DNA of 64,000 bases from Micromonospora sp. NBRC 110009 (lineage in GTDB: Bacteria > Actinomycetota > Actinomycetes > Mycobacteriales > Micromonosporaceae), in NCBI RefSeq assembly GCF_030518795.1, contig NZ_CP130427.1:1860001-1924000 (forward strand), written 5' to 3'. Under the pieces are notes generated by a model that made no database searches, was not told the origin of the DNA, and saw nothing but the letters and a program-made list of their open reading frames with translations. The position numbers and the translations under genes are program-made. Positions 24,901 to 31,369 of this stretch are shown here, piece after piece. How positions within the stretch are numbered: the stretch's first letter is position 1; each line of letters begins with the position of its first letter.

Positions 24901-25829
24901 ACCGCGATGACCTCGGAGTACGCCGCCGGGTACTGGGCCCGGCCGTCGCCGTCGTTACCGGCGGCCACCACGACCACCACGCCCTTGCCGGTCGCGTACT
25001 TGATCGCGTCGTGCAGGGCCGAGTCGTCACCGGGACCGCCGAGCGACATGTTGATGATCTTGGCGCCGTGGTCGGCGGCCCAGATCACGCCCGCGGCGAT
25101 GTCCGAGTCGTACCCGGAGCCCTCGGCGTCGAGGACCTTGACCGGCATGACGCGGGCAGTCCACGCGGCGCCCGCCACGCCGATGCCGTTGCCGGTGTTG
25201 GCCGCGGCGATGCCGGCGACCATCGTGCCGTGGCCGTTGTCGTCGGCCGGCGCGGCGCCCGGGGAAAGCACGTTGTAGCCGGTCACCGTCCGGCCGGTGA
25301 GGTCCGGGTGGGTGACGTCCACGCCGGTGTCGACCACCGCGATGACCTGGCTGGTCGAGCCCTTGGTCCGGTCCCACGCCTGCGGCAGCCGGACCGTGTT
25401 CAGGTAGTTCTGGTCACCGTAGGTGTACGCCGGGTCGTTCGGCGCGACGGTGGCCTTGCGCTTGTAGTCGAGGCTGACGCCGGCGACCGCCGGATCCTTG
25501 CGCAGGCTGCGCATCAGGTCGACGGCGGAGCCCTTTCCGTGCACCTTGACCCACCGGGTCCCGCGGATGGCGGAGCTGGTGCGGACGTCGCGCCGGGAGA
25601 GGACCCGGTCCTTCGCGGACTTGGCGGCGTCGGACTTGAAGCGGACCAGGACGGCGTTCGCGTCGAAGTCGCGCTCCTTCAGGTCGCGCGGACGTTCCAG
25701 CCGCGGCAACTGCTTGGCGCTGAACTCGTGATCGGGTGACTGGGCAGCGTAGGCAAGGTACGCGGGCGGGACGAGCGCCCCCGTGACGGCCAGTGCGAGC
25801 GCAGCCACCGCCGAACGGCGGAGTGGCAA
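21954..25829 (-). CDS. Secreted subtilisin-like serine protease with FG-GAP repeats
   Basis: Large exported peptidase (family S8) of 1291 residues. A signal peptide (about 1-29, AYA-A end) and an I9-type propeptide (about 50-125) precede the catalytic domain (about 140-405). The triad is Asp167 (VVDTG), His200 (NGHGTMVAG) and Ser354 (GTSFSAPIVSG), with oxyanion Asn292 (AAGND). Then follow a PPC-like domain (about 430-540), seven or so FG-GAP/VCBS calcium-binding repeats (DVTGDGRNDVV, DANGDGKQDVA, DVDGDGKADVV) at about 560-880, an Ig-like segment, a fibronectin-III-like segment and C-terminal beta-sandwich repeats of about 80 residues. No cell-wall anchor is seen. It probably degrades extracellular protein. 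An inverted repeat at 25917 lies upstream. Confidence 0.92.
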   Translation of the reverse strand: MPLRRSAVAALALAVTGALVPPAYLAYAAQSPDHEFSAKQLPRLERPRDLKERDFDANAVLVRFKSDAAKSAKDRVLSRRDVRTSSAIRGTRWVKVHGKGSAVDLMRSLRKDPAVAGVSLDYKRKATVAPNDPAYTYGDQNYLNTVRLPQAWDRTKGSTSQVIAVVDTGVDVTHPDLTGRTVTGYNVLSPGAAPADDNGHGTMVAGIAAANTGNGIGVAGAAWTARVMPVKVLDAEGSGYDSDIAAGVIWAADHGAKIINMSLGGPGDDSALHDAIKYATGKGVVVVVAAGNDGDGRAQYPAAYSEVIAVAATDAAGKLTDFSSYGDWIDIAAPGAGIVSTGPGGDYYIGDGTSFSAPIVSGTAALVRTLYPSLTPAQVLSWLRKNARDAGPRGIDPYYGYGVLDAYASVGGGWAPEFPTPSLGANEPNDVPARATPLGSSVTGTIGAEGDVDWYKFSVDSLKAVDVTVNPPAYDGNLSQNVDPVLAVYDSNLRLVGQSDTQAAGGAEKVSAKVAAGTYYVSVRNYNGALDARAYTLSLASGEAPLFGPTQSTSTGSWPEAVAIGDVTGDGRNDVVMSTSYYFDATNDYKLFVFPQTSNGTLGTPVTYATGLQYSDNASLTLVDANGDGKQDVALATTPGVEIFRQTDAGTLESTGPVAGTAGSQAVTAGDMDGDGDADLVATATGGIKLLTQEADHTFTVSSVTSDSSGEIEVGDVDGDGKADVVGLSGTSVRVWHHTDAGWTRTEHATGSTWGTNGIEVADVNSDGKADVIASLGGNRPTSQVAVFRQNATGGLDAPRLVPVADIPEPIEAADVNGDGRTDVVTAHGGWNTLSVLAQQADGSLGAPAVSSIPYASHYNLQGLAVGDINGDKKVDAVLADYNSGLDVAYNGAAPSPVGEQAWVRGASPADFATVVPLTTKPSVTFTRNVDAASVTSSTVRLLNGRTGVAVAADLSVSGDTVTLTPTAALQDNTPYRIVVSGVKDSAGTVQTETFSTTFRTVDVAPPAVTGLKAQGAFQGATLSWTLPDITDLDQVIIRANAGTTAPSRVSEGIGVYAGAGSSATVTGLVAGTTYTFRVWVRDRSGLYSSAPILTMLGTGVTIGSSTTALTYGGAVTLTGKLVRKDTGAGLAGLPVQLYGKYKGASSYTLITTVTSGTGGALTYTHKPAKGVSYEWLYRGSSSLTGSVTPLRTVTVATLVTGNLSKTSFALGGTVTLSGSVSPSHAGQTVYLQRLVSGSWKNITSRTLSSSSTYSFSIKPTSRTTYYYRVYKPADTDHAAGYSPRRSFKVY

Positions 25830-25916
25830 GAGAACCCCCGTGTTGAAGGGATGTAGAAGGCCGCAGCCACGTTCCCGGGCTTGCAGGCGATCGCAGTCTG
25901 CCAGACGGGAAGCCGC

Positions 25917-25950
25917 GACACCAGCGAAAAACGGCTATGTTGCTGGTGTC
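25917..25950. promoter_or_regulatory. Inverted repeat upstream of the subtilase gene
   Basis: GACACCAGC (25917-25925) and GCTGGTGTC (25942-25950) are perfect 9-bp arms around 16 bases, 88 bp before the subtilase start. This is a candidate operator or leader hairpin. The remaining divergent region (25830-26114) shows nothing else I can name. Confidence 0.4.
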
Positions 25951-26114
25951 CGAATGAGCCGGCCCCGATGGGACCGGTTGGTGCTGCTCCAGTGGTCCGT
26001 TTTGCGATCCGGCCCGGTCCGCACTCAGTAGTCTGGGCCGGACGTCGGTCACCGCCCCTCGACCGTTTCGCCCCCCTCGGCGTGATCGCTGGAACCGCGT
26101 GGAGGGCGGACCAC

Positions 26115-26501
26115 ATGAGCCTGGACGAGACGTACGAGCGCGGCCTGCGGGTCACGGAGCAACTGCTCGGTCAACGGCTGGACCTGCCGATGGGGCCCGG
26201 CGAGCCGGCGTCGGGGATCGATTTCCGCAAGCTCTCGGTGGCGCAGACGTTCGGCGAGTCGTGGACGAGAACGGCGCTCGACACCCGCGGCCGGAGCCTG
26301 GTGTCGGTCGCCATCGCGGCCACCCTCGGCGCTTCCGAACCGCTTCGGGGCCAGCTCCGAATCGCTCTGAACAGTGGCGTCACCAAGGACGAGATCGTCG
26401 ATCTCTTCATCCACCTGCTGGCGTACGCCGGTGCGGCCCGGGCGTTCGAGGGCTACCAGATCGCGATGGCGGTCTTCGCCGAGCACCCGAACCAGGACTG
26501 A
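26115..26501 (+). CDS. Carboxymuconolactone decarboxylase family protein
   Basis: Cytosolic all-helical protein of 128 residues of the CMD/AhpD-like family. It has the conserved stretch LDTRGRSLVSVAIAATLG and the C-terminal VTKDEIVDLFIHLLAYAGAA. The CxxC redox pair of AhpD is absent, so it is nearer to gamma-carboxymuconolactone decarboxylases or to uncharacterised relatives. GGAGGGCGG precedes the ATG. It stands alone at the left edge of the accessory region, with no aromatic degradation genes nearby, so the substrate is open. Confidence 0.85.
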   Translation: MSLDETYERGLRVTEQLLGQRLDLPMGPGEPASGIDFRKLSVAQTFGESWTRTALDTRGRSLVSVAIAATLGASEPLRGQLRIALNSGVTKDEIVDLFIHLLAYAGAARAFEGYQIAMAVFAEHPNQD

Positions 26502-26597
26502 CCACGGCACCTGGACCGGCGGCCCAAGACCTGGGCTGCGGTACCGAGCCACCGGCTCCAATCCATTCCGTCAGGGCGACCGGCCCGGGGGCGTGTC

Positions 26598-26696
26598 GCG
26601 ACGATCGAGCTGGTCGACGAGGTCGCGGACGGCGGCGTGGAGGTCCTCGTCCGGAGTGAACCGGTGGCCTACTCGGCCCGCCAGCGGGCGGCGTGA
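26598..26696 (+). pseudogene. Possible remnant of a Phd/YefM-type antitoxin
   Basis: The open frame reads ATIELVDEVADGGVEVLVRS then EPVAYSARQRAA and stop. The stretch LVDEVADGGVEVLV-x-EPVA resembles the LIDEVxxGGxxVxVxxxGxPVA core of Phd/YefM antitoxins. There is no start codon in a suitable position and no toxin gene, so if real it is a fragment. Confidence 0.25.
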
Positions 26697-26720
26697 TCGA
26701 CCCCGGGAAACAGCGAAGCC
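26689..26720 (+). pseudogene. Decayed tail of the tRNA-Thr tyrosine recombinase (fourth copy)
   Basis: Over 32 bases it matches the recombinase tail copy at 28978-29009 at about 29 positions (ending GGGAAACAGCGAAGCCC). No tRNA fragment follows clearly, so this would be the oldest trace. Confidence 0.4.
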
Positions 26721-26850
26721 CAGCTTCGCGGTGCCGCCCGAGCCACAGATGGTGGCCTCGTTCGGCGTGCCGCTGACCTGGGCGCATGGGGGCTAGTAGC
26801 GGAAATCCTTCCGACATCCCTCAACGCTTCCCGATCCTGTGGGGACCTTT

Positions 26851-26868
26851 TGCGGACAGGATGCGGAC
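26851..26868. repeat. Paired TGCGGAC direct repeat
   Basis: TGCGGAC at 26851-26857 and 26862-26868. The same doublet occurs at 35534-35551, and an ATGAGGAC doublet at 34639-34657. All lie in the element remnants, so they are candidate recombinase arm sites. Confidence 0.35.
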
Positions 26869-26876
26869 CGCCTCTG

Positions 26877-28094
26877 CTAGGCGGACGGGGACGGGGCCTC
26901 CGGTGGGCGGCCGGCGGCGCGTCGGGCGTCCGCGACGGCGACCCCGAGCAGCACGACGACAGCGGCGAGGGCGGCGAGCAGCGGCGGGCCGAAGAACAAC
27001 AGCGGCGCCAGCAGAACCAGAACGCCGATGCCGACGAGCCGGCGCACGGCGAGCCGGTTGAAGACGACCCGTTCCAGCCGACTGCGGCCGAACAGGAAGA
27101 TCGCCGGCCCGCCGAGGATGACCGCGAGCCAGGCCGGCACGGAGGGCCCCTGGGGATTCGCCAACACGATTTCCGAGCCAGCCGCGGCGAAGGTGATGCC
27201 GAGCACCATGAGCAGATGGGCCACGCCGACGATCCCGCCGGCAGCTGCCCGATTCGACGCCATGTCGACGGCCTCGGCCAGCACTTGGCCCGCACGATAG
27301 AAGTAGATCCGCCACATCAGCACGGACGACAGGAACGTGACCACCAAGGCCGCCTTTGCGGCGAGCGTGGTGGGGTGGGTGGCGTAGGTGAGGCCGATGG
27401 ACAGCACCGTCTCGCCGAGCGCGATCAGCAACAGTTGCTGGTAGCGCTCGGGGAGGTATCGGCTGCTGGACGTCGCCCACGCGCTGGTCGGTGGTCGGCC
27501 CATGCCGGGTACCGGCCATCTGGCCCGCGCCACGACCAGGTCCACGGTGATGGCGACCAACCACAGGGCCAGCCGGTAGTTTCCGTGCATCGCCGCCCCG
27601 GCGAGCCAGATGACGCCGGAGACGCCGGCCCAGATGGCCAGGCGGGTGTAGAGCGCCCGTACCTTCCCGTGCTCCCGCAACAGGGGCCGGAGCACCAAGG
27701 GGCGACCGACATGCAGCACCACGTACACAATGGCGAAGGTGGCGCCGCGTTGCTCGAACTCGTACAGGGACGTCGCCATGATCAGCAGGCCGAACGCGCT
27801 GACCAGGACCAGCAGCTGAATCCAGCGGTTGCGGTAGTCGAACCGGCTGGTGAGGTACGCGGTGGTGGTCCACAGCCACAGCAACGGCAGGGCAAGAACG
27901 ACCGTGTACAGCAGCGACAGCCAGCGCACGCCCACGTTGTCGGAGAGAAGGTCCGGCCCCATCCGGCTGACGACCCCGACCAGGGCGAAGACCAACACCA
28001 GGTCGAAGAACAGCTCCAGGAAGCTGGCCTGCTGGGCGTCCTCCTCGCCGCGCATGATGCCCCCGGTATGCGCCGGCTCCGATGATCGCCCCAT
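26877..28094 (-). CDS. Low temperature requirement A (LtrA) family membrane protein
   Basis: Integral membrane protein of about 405 residues with ten to twelve predicted helices. The opening SFLELFFDLVLVFAL is the LtrA signature, and RYQQLLLIALGETVLSIG in the middle is the second conserved patch of the family. In Listeria LtrA is needed for growth in the cold, but the biochemical role is unknown. ATG 28094 is taken as start; ATG 28055 is also possible, as no clear ribosome site distinguishes them. The gene lies in the island left of the 29.0-kb attachment remnant and is divergent from a methyltransferase. Confidence 0.87.
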   Translation of the reverse strand: MGRSSEPAHTGGIMRGEEDAQQASFLELFFDLVLVFALVGVVSRMGPDLLSDNVGVRWLSLLYTVVLALPLLWLWTTTAYLTSRFDYRNRWIQLLVLVSAFGLLIMATSLYEFEQRGATFAIVYVVLHVGRPLVLRPLLREHGKVRALYTRLAIWAGVSGVIWLAGAAMHGNYRLALWLVAITVDLVVARARWPVPGMGRPPTSAWATSSSRYLPERYQQLLLIALGETVLSIGLTYATHPTTLAAKAALVVTFLSSVLMWRIYFYRAGQVLAEAVDMASNRAAAGGIVGVAHLLMVLGITFAAAGSEIVLANPQGPSVPAWLAVILGGPAIFLFGRSRLERVVFNRLAVRRLVGIGVLVLLAPLLFFGPPLLAALAAVVVLLGVAVADARRAAGRPPEAPSPSA

Positions 28095-28248
28095 CCGCCC
28101 ATGGTCGCGGCAGGATCGCCTTGCCCGCGCCGATTTCGCCCGTTTCATCGACCGGCGGTGACGGCAGTAAGGCTGACGCGAGCCAGGCACTCAACTCGCG
28201 CTGGTAAATCAATCGGCAAGCGGCACCGACACTCGTAGCGTCCCCAGG

Positions 28249-28878
28249 ATGGGCAGCAACGACGGGCGTGATCTGGTCCGACGCGGGTACGACGCACTCT
28301 CCTACCACTACCGATCGGACGACGCTGACGACGGTCAGTACGCTCCCTGGCTCGCCGAACTACACGGGCGCCTGCCGGCCACGGCAGCGGTCCTCGATCT
28401 CGGATGCGGCTGTGGCGTGCCGGTCGCCCGCTTCCTCACCGACGCTGGGCACCACATCACCGGCGTCGACATCAGTGGCGTACAGATCGAGCGGGCACGG
28501 CGCCTGGTGCCCACCGGCACCTTCATCCGGGCCGACGCCACCCGACTCGACCTGCCACCAGCTTCGTTCGACGCCGTGGTCTGCCTCTACGCCCTCATCC
28601 ACATGCCCCTGGCGGACCAACCGCGGCTCATCAAGAGACTCGCCACCTGGCTACGGCCCGGCGGCTGGCTGCTAACCACCGTCGGCAACAACGCCTGGAC
28701 CGGCACTGAGGACAAGTGGCTCGGCGGCCCCGCCACCATGTGGTGGAGCCACGCCGACTCCCCCACGTACCGCTCATGGCTGCAACAGGCAGGGCTGACG
28801 ATCACCGCCGAGGACTTCATCCCGGAAGGCACCAGCGGGCACGCCCTTTTCTGGGCACAGCGCCCACTACCCGGATGA
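28249..28878 (+). CDS. Class I SAM-dependent methyltransferase
   Basis: Cytosolic methyltransferase of 209 residues. Motif I is VLDLGCGCGVPVARFL at about 48-63, and the acidic end of strand 2 is GVDISGVQIERARRLV. FDAVVCLYALIHM is motif IV/post-I and LRPGGWLLTTVG the later conserved strand. The substrate is unknown; small molecules or quinone-like compounds are typical for this UbiE/type-11 branch. ATG 28249 is probably leaderless, because TAGCGT (28236-28241) lies 7 nt upstream. It sits on element 3 of the tRNA-Thr island, with the recombinase tail only about 60 bp after its stop, so it is likely cargo. Confidence 0.88.
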   Translation: MGSNDGRDLVRRGYDALSYHYRSDDADDGQYAPWLAELHGRLPATAAVLDLGCGCGVPVARFLTDAGHHITGVDISGVQIERARRLVPTGTFIRADATRLDLPPASFDAVVCLYALIHMPLADQPRLIKRLATWLRPGGWLLTTVGNNAWTGTEDKWLGGPATMWWSHADSPTYRSWLQQAGLTITAEDFIPEGTSGHALFWAQRPLPG

Positions 28879-28939
28879 CCTGGAAGAGGACCAGGGCAAT
28901 GATCAGCGGCCTTTGAGTGTCTCGCCGGTCGCGGCGTGG

Positions 28940-29017
28940 GAAGCGGACCATTTGCGGACCGGCACCGTCGGCAGCGGCGTGGTCGACCTCGGGAAACGGC
29001 GAAGCCCGGGCCGTTGA
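28940..29017 (+). pseudogene. C-terminal remnant of tyrosine recombinase (copy A)
   Basis: The frame reads EADHLRTGTVGSGVVDLGKR then RSPGR and stop, nearly identical to the end of the recombinase remnant at 38472. Only about 25 codons survive. It is followed at once by a hairpin and a tRNA-Thr 3' fragment, the same order as at 34.4 and 38.4 kb. Confidence 0.75.
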
Positions 29018-29027
29018 CCTGGGCTTC
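29001..29027 (+). terminator. Hairpin after recombinase tail, copy A
   Basis: GAAGCCC (29001-29007) pairs with GGGCTTC (29021-29027) with further pairing inside. It is the counterpart of the perfect 12-bp hairpin at 38456-38482. Confidence 0.55.
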
Positions 29028-29034
29028 TGCACCG

Positions 29035-29076
29035 AGCCGCCGGACGGAATCGAACCGTCGGCCTTCGCACTACGAG
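29035..29076 (-). repeat. Attachment-site remnant: partial tRNA-Thr 3' half (copy A)
   Basis: From the acceptor stem through the T arm to the anticodon (ending CTACGAG) it matches 38490-38531 with a handful of changes, then diverges (ATCAAACTG). It marks the junction between two integrated elements. Confidence 0.78.
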
Positions 29077-29132
29077 ATCAAACTGTGCGCCTCGCCAACC
29101 TAGGCGCGGGTGCCTTGAGAACGACTGGCCAG

Positions 29133-30380
29133 CTAGCGCAGCGATCGGTACGTCGCGCGGATGTCTTCCGAGAGCAGCTGCGGCTGTTCCCAGGACGCGA
29201 AGTGCCCACCCCTGTCGTGCGTGTTGTAGTGGACGAGGTTGGGATACGCCCGCTCCGCCCAGCTGCGCGGAACCCGGTAGATCTCGTCGGGGAAGATGCT
29301 CACGCCGACCGGGATCGTCACACCCTTGGTAGAGAAGAAGGGAAGCTTGCTCTCCCAGTACAGCCGCGCCGAGGACACCCCGCTGTTGGTCAGCCAGAAG
29401 AGCGTGATGTTGTCCAGAATGTCGTCGCGCGTGAGGTCGCTCGGCCTCTGCAGACGTCCCTCGAGGACCTGCTGAACGATGCCGGGCTGACCGCTCCCGT
29501 CGCCGTGGTCGATCATGAACGCGGCGAGATCGATGGGTGAGTCCGCCAGGCCGTAGAGCGTCTGCGGGCGCGTCCCCATGATCAGCCCGTACGCCACGTG
29601 CGTCCCAAAGAACCCGAGCAGCTGCTCGTACGTGCCCCGCTCCTCGTCGGAGAGACCGTCCGGCGCCGGGCTGCCGGCAAAGGCCGCGAGGAAGAGGTCG
29701 GGCGGAACCGCGCCGGGCATGTTGGTGTGGATGCCGATCAGCTCCGGTGGCGCCGGCTCGGCGGCCGCCGGGTCGGCGCGACCGCCGGCCATCGCGTCGA
29801 CGACGATCGCGCCCCAGTCACCGCCCTGCGCGACGAACCGGGTGTACCCGAGACGCTTCATCAGCTCGACGTAGGCCTTGCCGATGTGCACGGGATCCCA
29901 GCCGGTCGTGTTCGGCTGACCGGAGAACCCGTATCCGGGCATCGACGGGATCACGACGTGGAAGGCATCCGACGCGCTCCCGCCGTGCGCCGTCGGATCC
30001 GTGAGCGGGCCGATGATCTTCAGCTGCTCGATGATCGACCCGGGCCAGCCGTGGCAGACGACGATCGGGAGCGCGTCCTCATGCTTCGAGCGAACGTGGA
30101 TGAAGTGGATTTCCAGACCGTCGATCTCAGTGACGAAGTTGGGGAGAGCCTTCAGCCGCGCCTCGATTTTGCGCCAGTCGTAGTCATTCGCCCAGTAGCG
30201 AGCGAGGTCCTGCATGAGCGCGAGCGGCACGCCCTGCGACTCATCCTGGACGGTCTCTTTGTTCGGCCAGCGCGTGGCCCTGATGCGCGCGCGCAGATCC
30301 TCCAGGTCCGCCTCGGGAACCTCGATCTCGAAGGGCCGCACTTCTGCGACGCCCATTCGCGCTTCCGTCTTGACGGCCAC
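29133..30380 (-). CDS. Epoxide hydrolase (alpha/beta-hydrolase with EHN domain)
   Basis: Soluble alpha/beta-hydrolase of 415 residues. The N-terminal EHN domain covers about 10-120 (VRPFEIEVPEADLEDLRARI, typical of microsomal-type epoxide hydrolases). The oxyanion region is CHGWPGSIIE near 135. The nucleophile Asp sits in AQGGDWGA near 215, and the catalytic His in RGGHFASWEQ near 390. It opens epoxides to diols. GTG 30380 is chosen because AAGGGAGG precedes it at good spacing. It lies on element 2 of the tRNA-Thr island, and its stop is about 60 bp from the attachment remnant, so it is probable cargo. Confidence 0.9.
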   Translation of the reverse strand: MAVKTEARMGVAEVRPFEIEVPEADLEDLRARIRATRWPNKETVQDESQGVPLALMQDLARYWANDYDWRKIEARLKALPNFVTEIDGLEIHFIHVRSKHEDALPIVVCHGWPGSIIEQLKIIGPLTDPTAHGGSASDAFHVVIPSMPGYGFSGQPNTTGWDPVHIGKAYVELMKRLGYTRFVAQGGDWGAIVVDAMAGGRADPAAAEPAPPELIGIHTNMPGAVPPDLFLAAFAGSPAPDGLSDEERGTYEQLLGFFGTHVAYGLIMGTRPQTLYGLADSPIDLAAFMIDHGDGSGQPGIVQQVLEGRLQRPSDLTRDDILDNITLFWLTNSGVSSARLYWESKLPFFSTKGVTIPVGVSIFPDEIYRVPRSWAERAYPNLVHYNTHDRGGHFASWEQPQLLSEDIRATYRSLR

Positions 30381-30763
30381 GCAGGCCTCCCTTCTGCTTA
30401 ACGCCGTTGAGGTCGAGCGGGTGGTCTCCGCCCGGCTACCGCAGACAATTGGGCGTGCCCCGGCTCCTGCCTCCCGCGGGGCGTCTTCGATGAAGGCGCC
30501 GCCCGAACCTGTGCCAGGCCAGCAGGGGCACACGGCCCCATCTGCCCAGAGCGTAGGACGCGTTTCCCCGTGTCCGGAGCCATACGAACAATCCCGCATG
30601 GCCTTCCGGGACGGGCCGGGCGCCTGAGTCAGCTGTTGCGGCCGGATCTCCTCGTCGGGCAGTCAAAGCGCCCACTGCCTCGCCAGGTTTAGTGGACGGG
30701 CGCTTGGGCAAACGGCCTGGATCGCACCAGAGCTGAAGTGGGAAGAATCCGTCGGAGGCAGCG
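30381..30763. other. Gene-free divergent region with a dispersed 22-bp repeat
   Basis: The region lies between the epoxide hydrolase and SRPBCC genes. It contains CGGATCTCCTCGTCGGGCAG at 30643-30662 (22 bp in all, repeated exactly at 36886-36907) and a weak GTTT-N15-GGGCAA (30687-30711) before the SRPBCC gene. No further gene is apparent. Confidence 0.5.
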
Positions 30764-31294
30764 ATGCGCCACTCACCACCCCGCCGCCGCGACAACCCCG
30801 CCGAGGCGAGAGTGACCATCGAGCGCCGGGTCGCGGACGTTTTCAACTTCTACCGCAACTTCCAGAACCTGCCCCGCTTCCTGGGCGACGTCATGGCCAA
30901 TGAACAGATCGGGCCAGCAACGTTCCGATGGACAATTCGGGGACCACTCGGCGTCAGACTGAGCTCCACGGTACGGCTCACCGAGGAGCGCACAAACCAG
31001 TTGCTCCGGTACGAGACCACTGCCATGCCCGGGATGAGAACTCACTGGGCGGTACAGTTCACCCCTGGGTCTGACCCGGGCCGGACCGAGGTCCACGAGG
31101 TGCTCAAGACACCCTTCGGAAGGCTGGGCCGCATCGCGCTGACCCTGGCCGGGAAGCCGCCCGCCGCCGAGGTAGCGGCGAACCTGCGCAGGCTGAAGCA
31201 GCTCCTGGAGACAGGAGAAGTTACTGACACCGAGCACGCGGTCGCCGGCAAGTTTGGGCGGAGATCCGTCGGCGATCACCGCCACCCCGATTGA
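30764..31294 (+). CDS. SRPBCC family protein (COQ10/cyclase-like)
   Basis: Soluble protein of 176 residues with a START-like fold: VTIERRVADVFNFYRNFQNL, then PRFLGDV, TFRWTIRGPLG and the C-terminal helix AANLRRLKQLLETGE. It probably binds a hydrophobic ligand in its cavity; the ligand is unknown. GTCGGAGG lies about 6 nt upstream of the ATG. It is distinct from the longer SRPBCC protein at 21080 (no hydrophobic tail). It lies between the epoxide hydrolase and M6 protease genes within the island. Confidence 0.8.
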   Translation: MRHSPPRRRDNPAEARVTIERRVADVFNFYRNFQNLPRFLGDVMANEQIGPATFRWTIRGPLGVRLSSTVRLTEERTNQLLRYETTAMPGMRTHWAVQFTPGSDPGRTEVHEVLKTPFGRLGRIALTLAGKPPAAEVAANLRRLKQLLETGEVTDTEHAVAGKFGRRSVGDHRHPD

Positions 31295-31369
31295 GCGAAC
31301 GGCGGAGGGCCGGGAGTATCGACTCCCAGCCCTCCGCGCGTCTCAGGGTGCGTCGGCGCACCTACCGCC

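Larger units (their letters stand above)
26502..26876. other. Gene-free stretch with decayed mobile-element debris
   Basis: Between the CMD gene and the convergent LtrA-like gene I find no intact gene. It holds a 32-codon coding end resembling an antitoxin (26598-26696), a decayed recombinase tail (26689-26720) and a paired TGCGGAC site (26851-26868). All resemble pieces of the elements next to tRNA-Thr further right. Confidence 0.5.

Noticed and set aside
23739..25739. Long open frame opposite the subtilase gene
   Set aside because: It is an antisense shadow with biased composition; the subtilase strand has the full catalytic triad. The same applies to long frames opposite the MFS-Tmk, topA and hppA genes.
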